Assembly (NCBI GenBank): GCA_007858575.1
Contig: CP042279.1
Coordinates: 4,404,501 to 4,468,500 of the forward strand
Direction: 5' to 3'
Source: Streptomyces sp. WAC08241
GTDB taxonomy: Bacteria > Actinomycetota > Actinomycetes > Streptomycetales > Streptomycetaceae
Length of the DNA stretch: 64,000 nt
The notes beneath the pieces are model-generated. The model did not search any database and had not been told where the DNA came from. It saw only the letters and a list, made by a program, of their open reading frames with translations. Every line of letters starts with the position of its first letter. The first letter of the stretch is position 1. This document shows, in pieces, positions 1 to 8,753 of this stretch. Both the position numbers and the translations under genes were made by a program.

Positions 1-303
1 GCCGCGCCCGCCAGTTGGACGGCACCCGAGCGGGGTCGCGGACGACGTAGCCGGAGACCCAGATGCGACCGGACTCGGGGTCCTCGTCGTTGACGCCGGT
101 GTTCCCGACGTGCGGGGCCGTCATGACCACGACCTGGCGGTGGTAGGACGGGTCGGTCAGGGTCTCCTGGTAGCCGGTCATGCCGGTGTTGAAGACCGCC
201 TCGCCGAAGGTCTCCCCACGGCCCCGTAGGCGCGCCCGTGGAAGCTGCGGCCGTCCTCCAGGACGAGCACCGCGGCCTCGCCGGCTCCGTTTTCCGTCCC
301 CAC
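1..303 (-). CDS. carA: carbamoyl-phosphate synthase small subunit, N-terminal part (cut by window edge)
   Basis: CarA is the glutaminase subunit that feeds ammonia to CarB for carbamoyl phosphate synthesis. The N-terminal ~100 residues are visible: LVLEDGRSFHGRAYGA, GETFGEAVFNTGMTGYQETL, then YHRQVVVMTAPHVGNTGVND and SGYVVRDPA, all strongly conserved in CarA. I chose GTG at 303, one base after the azlD stop. One base is missing near 219 (TCTC[G]CCC), which breaks the frame. The upstream neighbour is azlD, not pyrC as in the usual actinobacterial pyrimidine operon. I therefore infer a second, cluster-associated copy, but carB and the gene end lie outside the window. Confidence 0.85.
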
Positions 304-304
304 G

Positions 305-637
305 TCAGATCACCCCGTTGACGAGGACCATGTACAGCGCGACGCCGCCGCCGATCGACAGCAGGGCGTTGTCCGTCTTCCAGTACATGACCGCCGCCAG
401 GACGAGCGAGACCAGTTTCGGCAGGCCGAACGGGTAGACGGTCACGTCGAGGTCCTTGATGGTGTACGCCACGAGGAGGACCATCACGCCGGTCGGCATC
501 TTCTCGCCGAGGTAGCGCAGGTAGCCGTTCGCGGCCAGCTTGCCCAGGACGACGAACGGGGCCGCCCGGAGGGCCAGGGTCACCAGGGCGATCACGCCGA
601 CGACGGCGAACGCGTGCGCGTCGGAGAGGGTGTTCAC
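305..637 (-). CDS. azlD: AzlD-family branched-chain amino acid export subunit
   Basis: This is a small integral membrane partner of AzlC in LIV-E type amino-acid exporters. It has 110 residues with about four hydrophobic segments, and segments such as VVGVIALVTLALRAAPFVVL and MPTGVMVLLVAYTIKD are typical of the AzlD family. The GTG start at 637 overlaps the azlC stop by four bases (GTGA), with a purine-rich AGGAGCAGGAGAA just upstream, so the two are translationally coupled. It is intact. Placed after a carbamoyltransferase and an oxidase, it probably exports a small amino-acid-like product; the substrate is inferred only. Confidence 0.88.
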   Translation of the reverse strand: MNTLSDAHAFAVVGVIALVTLALRAAPFVVLGKLAANGYLRYLGEKMPTGVMVLLVAYTIKDLDVTVYPFGLPKLVSLVLAAVMYWKTDNALLSIGGGVALYMVLVNGVI

Positions 638-1411
638 TTCTCCTGCTCCTTGCTGTCTTCGGCGGGGCGTCCCCGCCCTTGTCCTTGTCGTTGTCCCTGT
701 CCTTGCGGTACATGGCGGTGATGACGGCCACGTAGAGCAGCAGGCTCACGATCAGGAACGACTCCCCGATCACGTACCGGTCCACGAGGTAGCCGACCGC
801 CCCGGCGCCCAGGGCGAGCAGGACGAGGGTGGCGCTCCTGCTGGTGCGCACCGCGTTGACCGCGAGGGTCAGAACATGGCGGTGAGGGCGAACTCGAAGC
901 CCTTGACGCTCTCCGGGATCACCTGGCCGAGCAGGGCGCCGAGCAGCGCCGAGGAACCACCAGACGTGGCTGACGACCTGGAGAACGGTGATCTGCCGGC
1001 CGGTGAGGTGCATGCCGGGGCCCGCGGAGGTGATGCCGTACGTCTCGTCGGTCAGGGCGAAGACGCCGTACGCCTTCCGGGCCCGTCCGCGCAGCCGGTC
1101 GATCGGGAAGGACAGGCCGTAGAAGATGTGCCGGAAGTTCACGATCAGCGAGGTGAACGCGACCTGGTAGAGCGGCAGTCCGGCCACCATGAAGCCGACG
1201 GCGAGGAACTCGATGGATCCCGCGTAGATCAGCAGGGTGGAGAGCGGGGCCCAGTACCAGTTGATGCCGCTCGCGGTCAGCAGCACGCCGAACGCCACTC
1301 CCAGCGGGATGTACGCCATGGCGACGGGCACGGTGAGCCGGACGGCCTCCCCGAAGCCCCCTTCGGGCTGCCGGTGGTCCGTCCGTTCTGCGGGGGCGGC
1401 GATGCGCGCAT
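634..1411 (-). CDS. azlC: AzlC-family branched-chain amino acid export permease (frameshifted)
   Basis: This is the large subunit of an AzlCD exporter. Joined across frames it gives FGEAVRLTVPVAMAYIPLGV, YAGSIEFLAVGFMVAG, TSLIVNFRHIFYGLSFP and YGVFALTDETYGI. The FRHIFYG and TDETY motifs are hallmarks of AzlC. The ATG at 1411 is preceded by AGGAGAGAGC. Four one-base deletions are needed, near 1360, 947, 873 and 658. The corrected end overlaps azlD. The family moves amino acids outward, so an amino-acid-like product is a reasonable guess for this locus. Confidence 0.82.
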
Positions 1412-1497
1412 GCTCTCTCCTGCGGGTTCGTGTTCGTGGGGCCCGGGCGGCCGGGGAGAGGGGTTCGGTGGACCCTCTCCCCGGGCGCCGGCGGGGC

Positions 1498-1644
1498 TCA
1501 GACCGCTGACGGGATGGGGGCGGCCCAGTAGGTGGCGGCCTTCGGGTCCGTGCCGCGGGTGAGCGGATCGCGGACCGCCCTCGCCAGGAGGCCGACCGGG
1601 GTGACGATCAGGTAGTAGACGATGGCCAGTAGTACGGTACGCAC
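1498..1644 (-). CDS. SxtJ-like 48-residue membrane protein
   Basis: A short ORF with GTG at 1644 encodes 48 residues: a hydrophobic helix (VLLAIVYYLIVTPVGLLARA) followed by RDPLTRGTDPKAATYW. The pattern TPxGLL, then RDPL, then DPxAxTYW is what I recall from SxtJ-type proteins, named from saxitoxin operons and often found next to carbamoyltransferases. It sits 59 bp after the carbamoyltransferase stop and 86 bp before azlC, on the same strand. The family's function is unknown. It is shorter than typical SxtJ, so the true start may lie upstream across an indel. Confidence 0.6.
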   Translation of the reverse strand: MRTVLLAIVYYLIVTPVGLLARAVRDPLTRGTDPKAATYWAAPIPSAV

Positions 1645-1703
1645 GGCTCGTACGCCCTTTCTTTCGCTTTCCGACGGTTCGTTGCGGTGCGGCGGTGCGG
1701 CGG

Positions 1704-2704
1704 TCAGTCGGGGATCTCGTCCCGCCAGTCGGTCTCCTCCTGCCAGGCCGGCTGGTCCTCCTTGAAGAGGAGGAAGTTGCCGACGGCGAGGCGGTCGATG
1801 TCGGTCCGCATGAAGCAGGCGTACGCCCCGAGACGCAGTTCGGTCATCACCTGCCGCCGGCCATCACCAGGTGGCGCCGCCTCCATGTGCGGCCGGAACT
1901 TCGCGCCGTCCGGCTTGACTCCTGATCACTTCTCGCGGACCGAGGCGGCGCGTAGCGAACTCCCGCCCGGTGAGCGGGCCCTTCGGGGCGCGGCGGGGCC
2001 GCCGAAGAGCTGCTCGAAGCCGCGGCCGGTCATCACCTGAACGCCAGGTACTCGAAGGCCGAGGTGGTGCGGGAACGAGCCGTCCGGGATTGACGTCGAG
2101 ACGCTTCTCGCGGATGAGCTCGGTGTAGCGGGCTTGCCGCAGGGGCGAGGCCCACTTGTACCGCCCGAGCCGACCTTGCCGCAGCACGGCGGCGGACTCG
2201 CAGGCCTGGGTAGAACGCCGAGGCGGAGTGCGACTCGTGGTGGCGGCGGACGTGCAGCTGGTGGGGACCCGGCCCCGGCCCCGGTGATGCACAGCACGGC
2301 GGCGGACCTGTAGGGCGGTGAACGCCGAGGCGGCGTGTCCTCGTGGTCAGCCAGGCGGGGGAGGGCCCAGGCCCAGGCTGGCCAGTTCGCCGCGGACCAC
2401 GTCCGTGCGGCGCACTTCCAGCCAGGCGGGGAGGGTGTCGCGGAAGGAGGCGGCGCGGCGCCGGCGAAGGTGGTGAGGACGCGGCGCCACTTCAGCTCCG
2501 GGTCCCGTAGGCAGCGGAGACGTCGTCGAGGGTGACGCCGGCCTCGTCCAGGCAGTAGCGGATGGCACGGGCGGGGAAGGCCGAGTCGTGGCGGACACGG
2601 CTGAACCGCTCCTCCTGGGCGGCGGCCACGGGGACGCCGTCGACGATCAGGCAGCCGCGCTGTCGTGGTAGTAGGCGGCTATGCCCAGGATCAGATCGGG
2701 CATG
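1704..2704 (-). pseudogene. NodU/CmcH-family O-carbamoyltransferase, internally deleted and frameshifted
   Basis: The intact family (about 550-600 residues) transfers a carbamoyl group from carbamoyl phosphate to a hydroxyl. The start MPDLILGIAAYYHDSAAA, then GVPVAAAQEERFSRVRHDSA, and the end YACFMRTDIDRLAVGNFLL are diagnostic. Between them come recognisable pieces in several frames (KWRRVLTTFAG, DVVRGELASLGL, RYTELIREK, MTGRGFEQLFGGP, GPLTGREF). Only about 1.0 kb is present instead of about 1.7 kb: roughly 250 residues after GPLTGREF, including the Sua5-like domain, are missing. A catalytic HHESH-ASAF segment appears twice, near 2320 and 2240. It is either a decayed gene or a local mis-assembly. 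Confidence 0.75.
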
Positions 2705-2845
2705 GGAGGGCTCCTAGGGTGGGGTGCGTCGGTGGGTTCGGGAGGACGGGGCGGCGCTACGAGCGGGGCGGTTCTACGAGCGGGGCGGCCACGAGGATCG
2801 GCTCTACGGGTAGGGCAGTCGGCTCGGGTAGGGCCGCCAGACGGC

Positions 2846-5003
2846 CTACGGCCTGCGGGCCCTGCCCCGGAGCGTGCCGCCCGGCGGCGGGTCCGGCGGG
2901 CCCGGCGGTCCCGGGTGGAGCGAGCGGCACCCGGTGCGCACGCGCGTCCAGGCGGCGTCCAGCGCGCCCGCCCCTGGGAGACCAGGAGGGACGAGAGGTA
3001 GGTGTCGATGGCGTCGGCGGCCCACGCCGAGTGGCCGGTCGCCACGTTGTCCACGGTGTTGTGGATGTCGACGAAGCGGGTGCTGAACCCGTACTCCTTC
3101 AGGGCGAGCCGGGCCCGCCGGTAGGTGCCGCCGACGCCGGAGAGCTCCATCGCCAGGTTGAGGCCGAGCACCTCGGGCATGAAGGTCTGCGGAACCGGCC
3201 GATGCTCAGCCAGTACACCGGCAGTTCGAAGGAGGAGTCCCGGAAGCCTCCCACTCGGCGAACGCGCGGGCGGCGGTGGGCGGCAGGTCGACGCCCATCT
3301 CGGTGAGCACCTCGCGGTAGATGAGCGGGTGGTTCAGGTCCACCTCGCCGTTGCCCAGCTCGTCCCAGTAGGTGTCGAAGAGGGAGTGCCCGATCTCCGA
3401 CGAGGCGTGCTCGTAGTCGGTGAAGCCCATGATCCAGGCCCCGTCGATCAGGGTCAGCGGGGCGAGCTGCACGGTGGAGTCGACGAGCGCCTCGCGGCCG
3501 GGCAGCTCCTGCTCGGCGCCCTGCTCGAACGCCTCGCTGTGCCGGTCGTGCATGTCCACCAGCCAGGGCCGCAGCCCCCGCGGGGTCCACTGCCGGGGCA
3601 GCGGCATCTCCGCGTCGTCCATGCTGTGCCGCGACCGGCCGAGCCAGCCGTGCGCGTACTCGTGCGCCCAGGCGCGGACCGCAGGCGTGTCGGTGCGGTT
3701 CAGGAGCAGGTGGTAGGCCTCCCGCAGGTCCGCCGGGGCCGCCCGTCGGACTCGGCCCGCCAGGCGGTGAGCGCGAGCGGGCGGGACGGGGCGAGGGCGG
3801 CGCCGCCCTCGGGGGTGCCGGCGGCGGGCCCCGGCAGGGAGCCGATCCAGCGGCGCACCACGTCCAGGTCCTCGGGCGAGAACACCCGGAACATCTGGCC
3901 GTTCTCCCCACGAGGCCGTTGACCAGCATGCTCCTGCCCGGGTCGCCCGGTCGCACCAGGCGGCTGCGGGACAGCGCCCCAGCAGGGGCCGCGGGTCGGT
4001 CTGGCACTCCCTTGAGCCAGTCGGCGAGTCGGCGGGCAGCCGGCCCTCCAGGGGGAACCTGGTGGTACACCGCGCCCTCGCGGGCCCGGTCGCGCATCAG
4101 CTCGGCCATCTCGAACGCCGGGTCGGCGGCGGCGACCAGCTCGTCGTACAGCCGCTCCGTCCACTCGCGCAGGGCGGCCAGCGCCCAGCGGAAGCCGGTG
4201 CCGACCCGTACGCGGGCGTCCTCGCCGTCCCGTTCGGCCACCCGCCGCACGGCGGTCAGGGCCAGCTCGGTGGCGTCGGGGCCCGTGCCGCGCCCGGTGG
4301 CGGGGTCGACGGTCTCCCAGCGGGTGACCGTCGGCCGCTCGGCCCGTACGAGCGTGAGGGCCGGCGGCAGGCCCACCGACCGCAGGCACAGGTCGGCGCC
4401 GAGGATCTCCGGCAGGAAGTCGTCCGGGCGCCGGCCCATGGCGAGCAGCAGGGCCGGGAGGCGGAAGTGGCCGTCGTCGAGGCGCCGGTCGGCCGCGAGC
4501 CGCCCGGCGGGCACGGCGTTCTCGGACACGCCCAGGTGCCGCAGCACCGGCAGGTAGGCGTCGCCGCGCGAGGCGCGCGGGTCGCCGACGCCCAGGTCCG
4601 CCGCGTACAGCGCGAGGACGCTCAGGACGGCGGGTCGTCCCCGTTGCCCGGGGAGCTCAGCCACTGGAGCCAGGCGCCGGACATCAGCGCGAGCGGCGCG
4701 CAGGCCAGCGCGGTCCGGCGGACGAGCACGGCCCGGGTGCCGGGGTCGAGCGGGCCGCCAGCTCCTGGAAGCGCAGGGCCTCCGTCGCCGACCAGTCGGC
4801 CGCCCGCCGCCGCAGGTCGTCCAGGGTGCCGTCCGGGTCCTGGCCGGCGGTGAGCTCGGCGCGGATCTGGGCGGGCAGGCGGCCCGCGGGCAGGCCGCCT
4901 CGGGGTCCACGACCCTGCCGTAGACGGTCCTGGCGGGCTCGGTGGTGCGGGGCTCCGGGCCGGTGGGGCGGGGCGGTGCCGCGGCCACGGTGGGCGCTGC
5001 CAC
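2846..5003 (-). CDS. iron-containing redox enzyme, haem-oxygenase-like diiron oxidase (HDO) family (frameshifted)
   Basis: HDO enzymes use a non-haem diiron centre for N-oxygenation, C-C cleavage or desaturation of amino-acid-like substrates. The C-terminal half shows the fold: EHASSEIGHSLFDTYWDEL, FELPVYWLSIGRF, PEVLGLNLAMELSGVGGTYR and VDIHNTVDNVATGHSAWA, with likely iron ligands among E/H of EIGH and the H, D, H of the last motif. The N-terminal ~350 residues (LSVLALYAADLGVGDP, FLPEILGADLCLRSVGLPP) resemble a second, degenerate copy of the same fold. At about 719 residues it is far longer than single-domain HDOs. GTG 5003 follows GAGAGGAAC. Several indels are present. The substrate is unknown. 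Confidence 0.72.
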
Positions 5004-5045
5004 GTCGTTCCTCTCTCGGGTGCGGGGGTTCCGGCGGGTGGCCGG

Positions 5046-5132
5046 TCAGAACATCGGGTAGATGGAGGCGTCGTTCTTCGGCTTCGGCTGCCGGCCGAGC
5101 AGCCGGTTGACGAGGGTGCGCAGGAAGGTCAT
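5046..5132 (-). CDS. 28-residue peptide between SGNH hydrolase and diiron oxidase genes
   Basis: The ORF runs from ATG 5132 to TGA and encodes MTFLRTLVNRLLGRQ followed by PKPKNDASIYPMF. An AAGGA box lies about 8 bases upstream, and the gaps to its neighbours are short (34 and 42 bp), so it is laid out like a translated gene and contains no frameshift. The N-terminal half is an amphipathic, basic helix; the tail is Pro/Lys-rich and ends in aromatic/Met residues. I recognise no family. Short ORFs occur in some vinylglycine and peptide-scaffold pathways, so a carrier, substrate or regulatory peptide is possible, but that is inference. Confidence 0.6.
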   Translation of the reverse strand: MTFLRTLVNRLLGRQPKPKNDASIYPMF

Positions 5133-5166
5133 GACGGTGTCCTTTTCGAGGTGGAGGTGACGGAGG

Positions 5167-6035
5167 TCAGCGGAGGCCGAGTTCCCTGGCGAGGAGGCCT
5201 GCGACGAGGTCGTGGCCCTCGTCGGTGAAGTGGATGCGGTCGACGAAGAGCCAGTCGTCCTTGCCGATCGCGTCGGCGATGACCGGGTTGCTGTCGAGGT
5301 AGCGCACGCCCATCCGACTCGCAGCCGGCCTGGAGCGCCTTGGAGTACGTCTCGCGGGCGTCCATCGACGAGATGTCGCCGTACGCCGCGCCGAAGTTGG
5401 AGATCCGGTCGAGCTCCTCGAAGATCAGCTTCTCCTGCGGGGCGGGCTCCTCGCGGACCCAGGTGGCCAGCGGCTGGAGCACGAAGGTCAGCTTCATGCC
5501 CATGCCCTCGGCCAGCAGCCGCCAGCCGTCCAGGTGGCGCAGCGTCAGCTCGGAGCCGATGTCGATCTGCTCCGAGAGCTCAGGACCCGGGTGTCGACGG
5601 GCTCGGGCGCCGACGGGCGGCGGCCGAACAGTCCGCGTCCGGCGGACGCCTTGCGGTTGCGGGTGCGCAGCTCCTCCATCTGCCCGTGGAAGTCGTTGCA
5701 GTTGAAGAACGCGCCGCTGTCGCCGCGCACGGAGGCGGGCAGCCGGCTCAGGCCGAGGTCGTTGAAGCCGGAGAAGAGGACGATCTCGTCGACCTTGGGG
5801 GAGCAGGTGCCGGTAGAGGGTGAAGAGGAGCAGCTCCTGGGTGGAGTTGTGGCTGCGGCCGGCGAAGTTGAGCCACGGCAGGAGGGGCGTGCTCGCTCCA
5901 CAGCCGCGAGGGCAGGGTGTGCCGGTCGGCGCTTGCGCCGATGCCGAAGGAGGTGGAGCTACGGATGTCGCCGCGGTCGTCGAACTTCTCGGAGTACTGC
6001 AGCATCTGCGGGGTCAGGGTGGCGCGGTGGGACAT
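5167..6035 (-). CDS. SGNH/GDSL-type hydrolase (frameshifted)
   Basis: About 289 residues after correcting frames. The start MSHRATLTPQMLQYSEKFDD follows an AAGGAGCACC box. SGNH blocks are visible: SFGIGAS near residue 30 (block I region), NFAGRS (block II Gly), VLFSGFNDLGLSRL (block III, Asn) and, near the C terminus in another frame, DRIHFTDEGHDLV (block V, Asp-x-x-His). The end is ARELGLR. SGNH proteins beside carbamoyltransferase and SxtJ genes recall the sxtI-sxtJ-sxtK-sxtL order of saxitoxin clusters. Likely an esterase or acyltransferase. Frameshifts lie near 5300, 5580 and 5800-5900. Confidence 0.72.
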
Positions 6036-6186
6036 GTGCGGGGTGCTCCTTCGCGGGTGCGGGGGCGGGGCGGGGCGGTCGTCGGATCGGCATGTCCGGG
6101 CCCTGCGGCCGGGGCCTGCCCGGGTGCCCGCCGGATCGGCGTGCCGGTGCGTGCGGGTGCCGGGGCCGGGCCCTGCGGCCGGAGGG

Positions 6187-7360
6187 TCAGTCCAGTGCCT
6201 GGGCGAAGTCCGCCGTGAGGTCGTCGAGGTGTTCGAGGCCGACGGCGATGCGGACCGTCCCTCCGTGATGCCGATGGCGCGCAGCCCCTCGGCGTCCATC
6301 GAGCGGTGGGAGGTGGCGGAGGGCTGCTGCACGAGGGTCTTGAAGCCGCCGAGGGAGACGGCGCGGTCGGCGACGCGCAGCCGCCGGGTGAACTCGATGG
6401 TCTCCTTGCGCCCGCCGTCGACGTCGATGGCGAAGACGCCGCCGTAGCCGTGGGGCAGCAGGCGCCGCGCCAGCTCGTGGCCGGGGTGGTCGGGCAGTCC
6501 GGGCCAGTGGACCTTGGCGATCCGGGGTGGCCGGACAGGAAGGTCGCGAGGCCGTCGGCGTTCTCGTGGTGGCGGCGCATGCGCAGGCCGAGGGTGGCCA
6601 GGCCGCGCAGGGTCAGCCAGGCGGCGAAGGGGTCGGCGATCGTGCCGGTCTCCAGCGAGTGCGACCACACCCGGCGGTGCAGCGCGGCGTCGGCGAAGGA
6701 GGCGATGCCGCCGAGGACGTCGCCGTGGCCGGAGAGGAACTTGGTGGAGGAGTGCACCACCACGTCGGCGCCGAGGGAGATCGGCCGGCAGCCGATCGGG
6801 GAGGCGAAGGTGTTGTCGACGACGCCGGTCAGCCCGGCGGCGCGGCCGGCGGCGAAGAAGGCGGGCAGGTCGGTGACCTGGGCGGTGGGGTTGGAGAGGG
6901 TCTCCAGGTACAGGACCTTGGTGGTGGGCCGCAGGGCCTCGGTGACCTCGGCCGCGTCCCGCCCGTCGATGTAGGTGACGTCCACGCCGTAGCGTGCGGA
7001 GAGGTCGCGCAGCAGGGCGAACGTCCCGCCGTACAGGTGCTTCTGGACGATGATGTGGTCGCCGCTGCCGAGCAGGGTGTGGAGCACCGTGTGGATGGCG
7101 CCCATGCCGCTGGAGGTGGCCAGGCTGGCGGCGGCACCCTCCAGCGCGGAGACGGCGTCCTCCAGGGCGCGCACGGTCGGGTTGGAGTTGCGGAGGTAGG
7201 CGAACGACGCGGGGTTGTTGATGGCCTCGGCCAGGTCCTCGGGGTTGTCGTAGCCGAAGTTGGCGGTCTGGTAGAGCGGCGTGTTCAGCGGCCGGGCCCC
7301 ACCCAGATCGGGGATCCCCACATGGATCGCCTGGGTCTCCGGATGCAGCTTTGTCGGCAC
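6187..7360 (-). CDS. cystathionine gamma-synthase-like PLP enzyme (trans-sulfuration family)
   Basis: About 391 residues. The family forms or breaks C-gamma bonds of homoserine esters or cysteine-like amino acids. Seen: HPETQAIHVG, RPLNTPLYQTANF, YLRNSNPTV, LATSSGMGAIHTVLHTLL, the cofactor region VVDNTFASP, and the PLP lysine in VVHSSTKFLSGHGDVLGG. The C terminus with RRLRVADRAVSLGGFKTLVQ is also typical. GTG 7360 follows GAGAGGAAC. One-base deletions occur near 6522 and 6258. It is the first gene of the minus-strand run, so it may build the amino-acid backbone. A housekeeping methionine-pathway role is possible but the position argues against it. Confidence 0.82.
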
Positions 7361-7379
7361 GGTGTTCCTCTCGGTGTAC

Positions 7380-7526
7380 GGCGCTCGGCGGGTCGGCTTC
7401 GAGCGGCCGGGTGCGGGGCGCTCGGCGGGTCCGCTTCGGGCGACCCGGTGCGGGGCGCTCGGTACGGGGGCTTCGAGCGGCCGGGTGTACGGCGCTCGGT
7501 ACGGGGGCTTCGAGCGGCCCGGCGTA
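7380..7526. repeat. four imperfect tandem ~37-bp repeats upstream of the PLP enzyme gene
   Basis: Each copy starts GGCGCTCGG and contains CTTCGAGCGGCCGGGTG or a close variant. Starts are about 7380, 7417, 7453 and 7490. Copies 1-2 have CGGCGGGT where copies 3-4 have CGGTACGGGG. The array begins right after the start of the minus-strand PLP enzyme gene and could influence its expression or simply be slippage-derived. Confidence 0.75.
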
Positions 7527-7579
7527 CTGCGGCGGAACTCAGCTTCACGCGGTCCGGGGCCCGTGTCACCGCTTGCCGG

Positions 7580-7601
7580 GTGCCACGAAGGTGCATGGCA
7601 C
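7580..7601. promoter_or_regulatory. inverted repeat GTGCCA-N10-TGGCAC, possible operator
   Basis: A perfect 6-bp inverted repeat with a 10-bp spacer lies in the divergent promoter region, about 185 bp before the reductase start. No regulator gene is adjacent in the window. Operator function is inferred from symmetry and position only. Confidence 0.3.
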
Positions 7602-7784
7602 GGGTGTGCCAGAAAGCACCCGTCCCCGCCCCCTCCCACCGGCGAAACCCCTCGTGGGGACGGGTGGCGCGGCAGTTTCGTGCGGTGCACTTTCGTGCCG
7701 GGGCGGGCGGCGTGGCGCGGCCCGGTGCGGCGCCGGAGGATGGGTGCCCGTCGCCCACGAACGCCGAGGAGAGGCAGTACGCCG

Positions 7785-8753
7785 ATGAACACCGCAGAAC
7801 CGGTGCGCGAGCTGACGGTCGTCCGCGCGGAGCCGGAGGCAGAGGGGTCCTCGGGATCACGCTGGCGGACTCGGGCGGCGCCCCGCTCCCGGAGTGGGAG
7901 CCGGGGGCGCACGTCGACGTCGTCCTGCCGTCGGGCCTGGTCCGCTCGTACTCGCTGTGCGGCCGGCCGGAGGACCGCGAGGCGTACCGGATCGCGGTGC
8001 TGCGCGTCGCGGACGGCCGGGGCGGGTCGGCGGAGCTGCACGCGACGCCGCTGCCGGGCCGGACGCTGACGGTGCGCGGCCCGCGCAACCACTTCCCGCT
8101 GGTGCCGGCCACGCGGTACGCGTTCGTCGTGGGCGGGATCGGCATCACGCCCGTCCTGCCGATGCTCCGCGCGCTGTCCGAGCGCCCGGACGCCCCGGCC
8201 TGGTCACTGCTCTACGGCGGGCGCTCCCCGGACACCATGGCCTTCCGGGCGGAGCTGGCCGCCCTGCGCGGCGGGGAGGTCACCCTGTGGCCGCAGGACA
8301 GCCACGGCCTGCCGGACCTGGACCGCGCGCTGACGGAACTCCCGCCGGGCACGGCGGTCTACTGCTGCGGCCCGGAGGGCCTGCTGGAGGCGGTACGGAG
8401 CCGCACCGAGCGCCTGCTGCCGCCGGGCTCCCTGCACCTGGAGCGCTTCCGCGCCCCGGACCGGCTCGGCCTCCCCCGTCCGACGGGGGCTTCGAGGTGG
8501 AACTGCGCCGCACGGGCACGACCCTGCGGGTACCGCCCGACCGCACCCTCCTCGACGTGGTCCGCGAGGCGGTGCCGGGCGTCCCGTCCTCCCGCGAACA
8601 GGGCATCTGCGGCACCTGCGAGACCAAGGTCTCGCGGGCACCCCGGACCACCACGACATGCTCCTGACGGACGAGGAACGGGAGGCGGGGAGCACGATGA
8701 TGATGATCTGCGTGGGGCGCTCCAGGAGTGCGCGGCTGACGCTGGACCTGTAG
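7785..8753 (+). CDS. PDR/VanB-type flavin reductase with C-terminal 2Fe-2S domain
   Basis: It passes electrons from NAD(P)H through a flavin to a 2Fe-2S cluster and then to an oxygenase partner. Order: flavin domain with RSYSLCGRPED, nucleotide-binding domain with VGGIGITPVLPMLRAL and YCCGPEGLL, and a ferredoxin domain with SREQGICGTCETKV and a later ICVG. ATG 7785 follows GAGGAGAGGC. Three one-base deletions (near 7848, 8481 and 8637, the last GTC[C]TCGCGG) split it. It diverges from the PLP enzyme gene, so it may be the reductant source for the diiron oxidase of the cluster; that link is inference. Confidence 0.85.

Larger units (their letters stand above)
7361..7784. other. intergenic region between divergent PLP enzyme and reductase genes
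   Basis: This 424-bp spacer separates two divergent genes and must hold both promoters. It contains four tandem ~37-bp repeats (7380-7526) and a 6-bp-arm inverted repeat (7580-7601). I see no convincing -10/-35 pair and no coding region. Confidence 0.5.
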
